Shown one piece after another: positions 59,567-64,000 of a DNA stretch of 64,000 bases. Source of the DNA: Gordonibacter sp034932485 (GTDB lineage: Bacteria > Actinomycetota > Coriobacteriia > Coriobacteriales > Eggerthellaceae); contig JAYFOQ010000009.1 of assembly GCA_034932485.1 (NCBI GenBank), forward strand, positions 75,295 to 139,294, in the 5' to 3' direction. The notes beneath the pieces were generated by a model. It worked only from the letters and a program-made list of their open reading frames with translations. It had not been told where the DNA came from and made no database searches. How positions within the stretch are numbered: the stretch's first letter is position 1; each line of letters begins with the position of its first letter. Position numbers and translations under genes: made by a program.

Positions 59567-60238
59567 ATGTTTGGATTAAGTAATGGCTATCTTTTATTAA
59601 TCGTGGCTACACTTGCTATTGGTGGTTTAGCTACGTGGTATGTTAACTCACAGTTGAAGAAGTACACGAAAGTGCCTATCTCAAATGGCCTTACCGGTGC
59701 TGAGGTTGCGCGACGGATGCTCATGTATTACGGCGTAACCGATGTAGCTGTGCATCGCGGAGGCCCAGGGCAAGATTTCTTCGACCCCCGTACCAATTCG
59801 GTTACTCTTTCTCCCGACGCGTTCGAGGGTCGGTCTATCACGGCTACTGCTACGGCATGTCATGAGGTGGGACATGCCTGTCAGTACGCTCAAAATTATG
59901 CACCCATGAAGATTCGTGGCGCTTTGGTTCCGGTGGTAAATCTCGCATCGAATGCCTGGATATTTCTGTTGATGCTGGGTATCTTGATGAATATTGCTGG
60001 GCTAACCACGTTGGCTATCATTATGTATGCGGCAGTGGTTATCTTTCAGCTCGTAACACTGCCCGTGGAATTTAATGCATCCAAGCGCGCAATGGTGTAT
60101 ATGGATACCATTGCTCTGCCGCAATCCGAGCAGAGTGGAGCTTTTAGCGTGCTGCGTGCCTGTGCACTCACGTATGTGGCCGCAGCATTAACGTCCATTT
60201 TGCAACTGTTGTGGTTGCTGGGTCAGCGTAGGGAGTAA
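59567..60238 (+). CDS. Membrane zinc metallopeptidase (YugP/peptidase family)
   Basis: A 223-residue membrane protein of the YugP-like zinc peptidase family. The metal motif is ACHEVGHACQYAQ near residue 98, and the third metal-binding Glu is likely in LPVEFNASKRA near 166. Helices flank this core at about 6-25, 125-150, 150-170 and 195-218. The substrate is unknown. It starts the series that continues with xseA; the stop TAA of this gene overlaps the region that provides the xseA ribosome-binding site. Confidence 0.85.
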   Translation: MFGLSNGYLLLIVATLAIGGLATWYVNSQLKKYTKVPISNGLTGAEVARRMLMYYGVTDVAVHRGGPGQDFFDPRTNSVTLSPDAFEGRSITATATACHEVGHACQYAQNYAPMKIRGALVPVVNLASNAWIFLLMLGILMNIAGLTTLAIIMYAAVVIFQLVTLPVEFNASKRAMVYMDTIALPQSEQSGAFSVLRACALTYVAAALTSILQLLWLLGQRRE

Positions 60239-60244
60239 TTGGCT

Positions 60245-61723
60245 GTGGTAAACCGAGAAAATGAAGGGCGCCTCGCTTCGCGAGGCGCTGCGGGCGCGTC
60301 GGATTCCGGCGCGCTTAGCGTTTCGGGTGCTATGTCGCTTGCCAAGGGTGCATTGGAGGGAGTGACGGTGCGCCTCATTGGTGAAGTGTCTGAGGTATCG
60401 TGTAAGCCTGGTTACAAAGCAGCTTACTTTACGGTAAAGGACAAGAATGCCTCTCTTCCGTGTATGATGTGGAACAATCGCTATGAAGCGACTGGCGTGC
60501 GTCTTGCTGTGGGGCAGTTGGTGGAGTTGACGGGGCGCTTCACGTTGTATGCGGCTAAAGGCCGCATGAACTTTGACGTGTTTTCGCTCGCATTGGCTGG
60601 CGAGGGTATGCTGCGTCAGCAAGTGGCCGATTTGGCCCGTAAGCTTGATGCAGAAGGCCTTATGCAGGCAAGTCGCAAGCGTGCTTTACCGACGCTTCCT
60701 GCGTGCGTGGGTTTGGTTACATCGCCACGGGGTGCTGCTGTCCATGACGTGCTGCGCACGTTGCGGCGTCGCTTTCCGCTTGCTCGTGTCGTGGTGGCTG
60801 GCGTGCCGGTTGAGGGTCGCGAGGCTCCTGCTCGTATAGTTGAGGGGATGCGTACTGTGTGCGCAGCTGGTGCCGAGGTAGTTCTGGTAGTGCGTGGTGG
60901 TGGGTCGTTCGAAGATTTGATGCCCTTTAACGATGAAGGACTTGCTCGCGCCATTGCTGCTTGTCCGGTGCCGGTGGTTACCGGGATTGGGCATGAGCCC
61001 GATACCTCTATTGCTGATATGGTATCCGATTTGCGTGCCAGCACACCGACGGCGGCAGCTGAGGCTGTGGCTCCCGCTCGTGAGCAGCTTGAAGGATTGC
61101 TTGCTGCTCGAGGGGCCTCACTCGTGGCTTCTACCATGCGTCGCCTTGAGCGTGAAGCGGCTGGAGTTGCGCGTTTGTCGGATCGTCCGGTATTTCGTGA
61201 TGCGGTCTATTTGTTTGCATCGGAGGCTCAAGCACTCGATATAGCAGCCGACCGGTTGGCGAGGGCTCTTCCGTCCAACCTAGATCGCGATCGAGCGCGT
61301 CTTCGGGTAACCAGTGATCGCTTGCAACAGGTGATGCCGCGTGTGGTTGAATACGAGCGTAGTAATCTTGCAGCGGAGCGTGGCCGCTTTGTTCGCGCCT
61401 TGCGTCTTGCTTCGGTTCGCGAGAGTGCGGGAGTTGCATCTCTTCGTGACCGCCTTGTTGTGCGGGGTAGTGCGATTGTTGGTTGTTTTGAGACGGAGCT
61501 TCAAGTTGCAGCTGCGCGGTTGCATGATCTTTCTCCGCTTACCGTGCTCGCGCGCGGTTATGCGGTGGTGCGCAGTGAAGATGGCTTGGTTGTAAAGCAT
61601 GTTGACCAAGTCGAAGAGGGATCGTTTGTTAGCGTTGCTATATCGGATGGCGAGTTGACTTGCCGTGTTGAGGGTGCTCGTCGTATAGAGACATCGGTGG
61701 AATCGTGGAAGGAAAATGTATGA
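60245..61723 (+). CDS. xseA: Exodeoxyribonuclease VII large subunit
   Basis: The catalytic subunit of a single-strand-specific exonuclease. The 492-residue protein has an OB-fold at the N terminus (about residues 30-110; GEVSEVSCKPGYKAAYFTVKD near 42), the core with GLVTSPRGAAVHDVL near 155, VVRGGGSFEDLMPFNDE near 215 and VTGIGHEPDTSIAD near 240, and a long helical region (about 275-420) ending in LARGYAVVR. GTG at 60245 lies about 10 bases after AGGGAG; TTG at 60239 is an alternative. The end overlaps xseB by 4 bases. Confidence 0.94.
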   Translation: MVNRENEGRLASRGAAGASDSGALSVSGAMSLAKGALEGVTVRLIGEVSEVSCKPGYKAAYFTVKDKNASLPCMMWNNRYEATGVRLAVGQLVELTGRFTLYAAKGRMNFDVFSLALAGEGMLRQQVADLARKLDAEGLMQASRKRALPTLPACVGLVTSPRGAAVHDVLRTLRRRFPLARVVVAGVPVEGREAPARIVEGMRTVCAAGAEVVLVVRGGGSFEDLMPFNDEGLARAIAACPVPVVTGIGHEPDTSIADMVSDLRASTPTAAAEAVAPAREQLEGLLAARGASLVASTMRRLEREAAGVARLSDRPVFRDAVYLFASEAQALDIAADRLARALPSNLDRDRARLRVTSDRLQQVMPRVVEYERSNLAAERGRFVRALRLASVRESAGVASLRDRLVVRGSAIVGCFETELQVAAARLHDLSPLTVLARGYAVVRSEDGLVVKHVDQVEEGSFVSVAISDGELTCRVEGARRIETSVESWKENV

Positions 61724-61971
61724 CCGAAATTATAAAACCGATTGATGAACTTACCTTTCGTGAAGCTATGGCTGAACTGGACGGTATTGTAGGTGTGCTT
61801 GAAAGTAATACACTTGAGCTTGAAGACAGCTTAAAAAGTTATGAACGTGGCGTTGCTTTGCTCGGTGCACTGCAAGGTCGCCTAACTGAAGCTCAGCAAA
61901 AAGTTGATGTGCTCATGGGTGAACTTGTTGGTGAGGCCGACGACGCGCAGCGCGACACTAGTCTGTCGTAA
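61720..61971 (+). CDS. xseB: Exodeoxyribonuclease VII small subunit
   Basis: An 83-residue helical protein that assembles with XseA. It has the family motif LTFREAMAELDGIVGVLESN at the N terminus and LEDSLKSYERGVALLGALQGRL in the middle. ATG at 61720 overlaps the stop of xseA in ATGA, which indicates translational coupling. Confidence 0.93.
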   Translation: MTEIIKPIDELTFREAMAELDGIVGVLESNTLELEDSLKSYERGVALLGALQGRLTEAQQKVDVLMGELVGEADDAQRDTSLS

Positions 61972-62036
61972 GATGCGATAGCGTAGCCTTGGCGGTGATG
62001 AGGCTTTGGAGTTAACAGGACGAGAGGAAGGTTCAC

Positions 62037-62387
62037 ATGCATAACGACGACTGCTTGTTTTGTAAGATTGTGACGGGAGCTATTCCGTCGACTAAGGTGT
62101 ATGAGGATGATCGCGTGCTTGCGTTTGAAGATGTAAACCCTCAGATGCCCGTACATACGCTTATTGTTCCGAAGAACCATTACGACAATATAGGAGATGG
62201 TATTCCTGATGACGAGATGGGGTACCTATTTAACACGGTGCGCAAGGTAGCCGAGCTTAAGGGTATTGCGGAGAGCGGCTATCGCGTTATTGTGAACACT
62301 AACGATGATGCACAGCAGTCCGTGCATCATGTTCATGTGCATGTACTCGGTGGTGCTCCTATGAACTCGGGAAGTCCAGCGTTGTAA
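62037..62387 (+). CDS. HIT-family nucleotide hydrolase/transferase
   Basis: A 116-residue protein of the Hint branch of the HIT superfamily, which removes AMP from phosphoramidates. It has CLFCKIVTGAIPSTKVYEDD at the N terminus, HTLIVPKNHYDNI near residue 40 and the catalytic histidine triad HHVHVHVLGG near 99. GAGGAAGG precedes the ATG. It lies 65 bases behind xseB. Confidence 0.92.
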   Translation: MHNDDCLFCKIVTGAIPSTKVYEDDRVLAFEDVNPQMPVHTLIVPKNHYDNIGDGIPDDEMGYLFNTVRKVAELKGIAESGYRVIVNTNDDAQQSVHHVHVHVLGGAPMNSGSPAL

Positions 62388-62424
62388 GAATCGCTTTACG
62401 TAACGGAGCATCTTAATGCGATTA

Positions 62425-62459
62425 AAGAAGCCGGTCGTTTGTAAACTGATCGGCTTCTT
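62425..62459 (+). terminator. Terminator of the xseA-xseB-HIT transcript
   Basis: GAAGCCGGTC and GATCGGCTTC pair around 11 bases and are followed by TTCGTTGTTTC. The interval to the ackA start holds no other gene; an inverted TTTCGG/CCGAAA pair lies near 62510-62540. Confidence 0.7.
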
Positions 62460-62625
62460 CGTTGTTTCTTGAGTTTCGCATCACGAGAAGCCTTCGTCTA
62501 TAGGAGGGTTTTCGGTGAGCGGCGTGCCGTTTGCCGAAACAACGCCTCGCACACATTCGGCTGTCGTGCCATATGCCTAAACTTTAAGAGTTGGCTTTTT
62601 TGCACCCCCTTAAGGAGGTAGGTCG

Positions 62626-63819
62626 TTGAACGTACTAGTGATCAATGCGGGATCGTCTTCCCTGAAGTACCAGCTGGTGAATGTTGAGCAGCATGAACTG
62701 CTCGCTAAGGGTATCTGTGAGCGCGTAGGATCGAGCGAGGCGTTCCATAAGCATGGTCTTGACAAGAACGAAGTGGTTATTGATGCAAAGATGGCCGATC
62801 ACGATGACGCTATGGCGTTGGTGTTGGAGTCGCTAACCGAGGGGTCGACAAAGGCAATTGACTCGCTCGATGAGATTGACGCCGTTGGTCATCGTATTGT
62901 GCAGGGTGGTAAGTACTTTGATCGTTCGGTGCTTATTGATCAGGATGTTATTGATAAGATTGATGAGTTGGCCGAGCTTGCACCTCTCCATAATGGAGCT
63001 GCACTCATGGGCATTCATGCGTGTTTGAAGCATATGCCCAAAGTGCCTATGGTGGCTGTTTTTGATACGTCCTTTTTTCAGACATTGCCGCCCAAGGCAT
63101 ATATGTATCCTTTGCCTTATGAGTTATATGAGAAGTACGCTATTCGTAAATATGGAGCGCACGGCACGTCGCATCGGTATATCTCTGAACGTGCTGCTGC
63201 TGTGCTGGATGAGCCCATTGAGGATTTGAAGCTGATTACCTGTCACTTGGGTAATGGCTGTTCTATGTCGGCTATCGATCACGGCGTAGCGGTTGACACG
63301 TCTATGGGCTTGACGCCGCTGGATGGTTTGATGATGGGCACGCGTTGCGGAGCTATCGATCCGGCCATTGTTCCGTTTCTTATGGATCATGAAGGTCTTT
63401 CTACTTCTGAAGTGAACGACCTCATGAATAAGAAGTCGGGTCTGCTGGGCATTTCTGGTATTAGTAACGACCTGCGTAGCGTGCGCGATGCCTCCGAGGC
63501 GGGCAATGAGCGCGCTCAGCTGGCCTACGACATGTATTCCAACTCGGTGAAGAAGTACATCGGTCAGTACACGGCTGTTATGGGTGGCGTGGATGCCATT
63601 GTGCTGACTGCCGGTGTGGGTGAAAACTGTGAGAAGATGCGCCGTATGATTTTTGCGGGTTTGCAGCCGTTGGGAATGGTGCTTGATGAGGAAAAGAATC
63701 GCCATCGTGGCTTCGAGCGTGAGATTTCGGCAGACACCTCTCGCGTAAAGATTATCATTATTCCCACGAATGAAGAGTATATGATTGCGCGTGATACCTA
63801 TGAGATAGTTCACGGGTAA
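62626..63819 (+). CDS. ackA: Acetate kinase
   Basis: Makes ATP from acetyl phosphate and ADP, giving acetate. The 397-residue protein has VINAGSSSLKYQL near residue 4, GHRIVQGG near 88, the catalytic FDTSFFQTLP near 146, the ATP-binding KYGAHGTSHRYIS near 172, LGNGCSMSAID near 205, GTRCGAIDP near 233 and LTAGVGENCEKMR near 320. TTG at 62626 follows AAGGAGGTAGG. A phosphotransacetylase gene is not in the window. Confidence 0.96.
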   Translation: MNVLVINAGSSSLKYQLVNVEQHELLAKGICERVGSSEAFHKHGLDKNEVVIDAKMADHDDAMALVLESLTEGSTKAIDSLDEIDAVGHRIVQGGKYFDRSVLIDQDVIDKIDELAELAPLHNGAALMGIHACLKHMPKVPMVAVFDTSFFQTLPPKAYMYPLPYELYEKYAIRKYGAHGTSHRYISERAAAVLDEPIEDLKLITCHLGNGCSMSAIDHGVAVDTSMGLTPLDGLMMGTRCGAIDPAIVPFLMDHEGLSTSEVNDLMNKKSGLLGISGISNDLRSVRDASEAGNERAQLAYDMYSNSVKKYIGQYTAVMGGVDAIVLTAGVGENCEKMRRMIFAGLQPLGMVLDEEKNRHRGFEREISADTSRVKIIIIPTNEEYMIARDTYEIVHG

Positions 63820-63862
63820 GAGTCGGGCGCGTACTATTAATTGATGTTATGAATGCGAGAAA

Positions 63863-63882
63863 GGGGCTGTATCAAAAGCCCC
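63863..63882 (+). terminator. Weak hairpin behind ackA
   Basis: GGGGCT and AGCCCC pair around an 8-base loop 44 bases after the ackA stop. There is no T run. Beyond it a GCAGCG/GCGCTGC hairpin occurs near 63946-63961; no gene is seen to the end of the window. Confidence 0.4.
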
Positions 63883-64000
63883 CAATTGAACGAGGGGTCG
63901 CCTATCTCGTCAAGAGGTATGCGGCTCCTTTTCGTTTTGTGTCGCAGCGCAAGCGCTGCTCTTCGATACGCTATAGCGCTTAGGCTTCCCGATCGATTCT

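Overview
The window looks like chromosome from a strictly or facultatively anaerobic actinobacterium of the class Coriobacteriia (Eggerthellales). This is inferred from the uvrC-rapZ-yvcK-whiA order running into gap-pgk-tpi-secG, the abundant GTG and TTG starts, the respiratory molybdoenzymes (a Dms-type set and a Nap set), glutamate dehydrogenase and acetate kinase. The G+C content is roughly one half, low for that group; a Cryptobacterium-like organism would fit, but I cannot prove the genus. No phage, insertion sequence or CRISPR array was seen.

Layout. 1-3.6 kb: competence and housekeeping genes (end of comM/yifB, dprA, trmFO, a xerC/D recombinase). 3.7-5.5 kb: a lipoprotein and an autoregulated TetR gene with a small membrane protein. 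5.7-10.6 kb: a first Bce-type module (response regulator, kinase, ABC ATPase, large permease). 10.8-14.3 kb: a YgbA_NO protein and uvrA with an SOS-like box. 14.4-18.3 kb: two tandem EamA transporters each fused to a GNAT acetyltransferase, then a free-standing GNAT of the same kind. 18.4-22.8 kb: an anchored phosphoesterase-like protein, gdhA, a YaiI-family protein and a Fic protein with a degenerate active site behind a G12 tract. 23-27 kb: a Dms-like molybdoenzyme, its FeS subunit and a TorD chaperone behind a structured leader. 27-38 kb: uvrC-rapZ-yvcK-whiA and the lower glycolytic cluster gapA-pgk-tpiA-gpmI-secG, in which the first two thirds of pgk is much more G+C rich than the rest.

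38-47.5 kb: tRNAs (Leu; Gly-Cys-Gly), a CDF metal exporter, a second complete Bce-type module followed by an anchored CHAP-like protein lacking its catalytic residues, and an NhaC-type antiporter. 47.7-54.8 kb: tRNA-Val, a GAF-containing NreBC/NarL-type two-component system and, convergent with it, napGABDH for periplasmic nitrate reduction without NapC. 54.9-64 kb: an anchored protein of unknown function, a manganese (yybP-ykoY) riboswitch in front of a TerC-family gene, a diacylglycerol-kinase-like gene, rnd, a membrane Zn-peptidase, xseA-xseB, a HIT protein and ackA.

How it fits together. The energy genes suggest an amino-acid or acetate-forming anaerobe that can pass electrons to nitrate and to a second, unidentified oxidised substrate. 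Two envelope-stress detoxification modules share a candidate promoter dyad. The most unusual content is the EamA-GNAT gene array, together with two apparent pseudoenzymes (Fic and CHAP). All coordinates of short sites were read by eye and could be off by a base.
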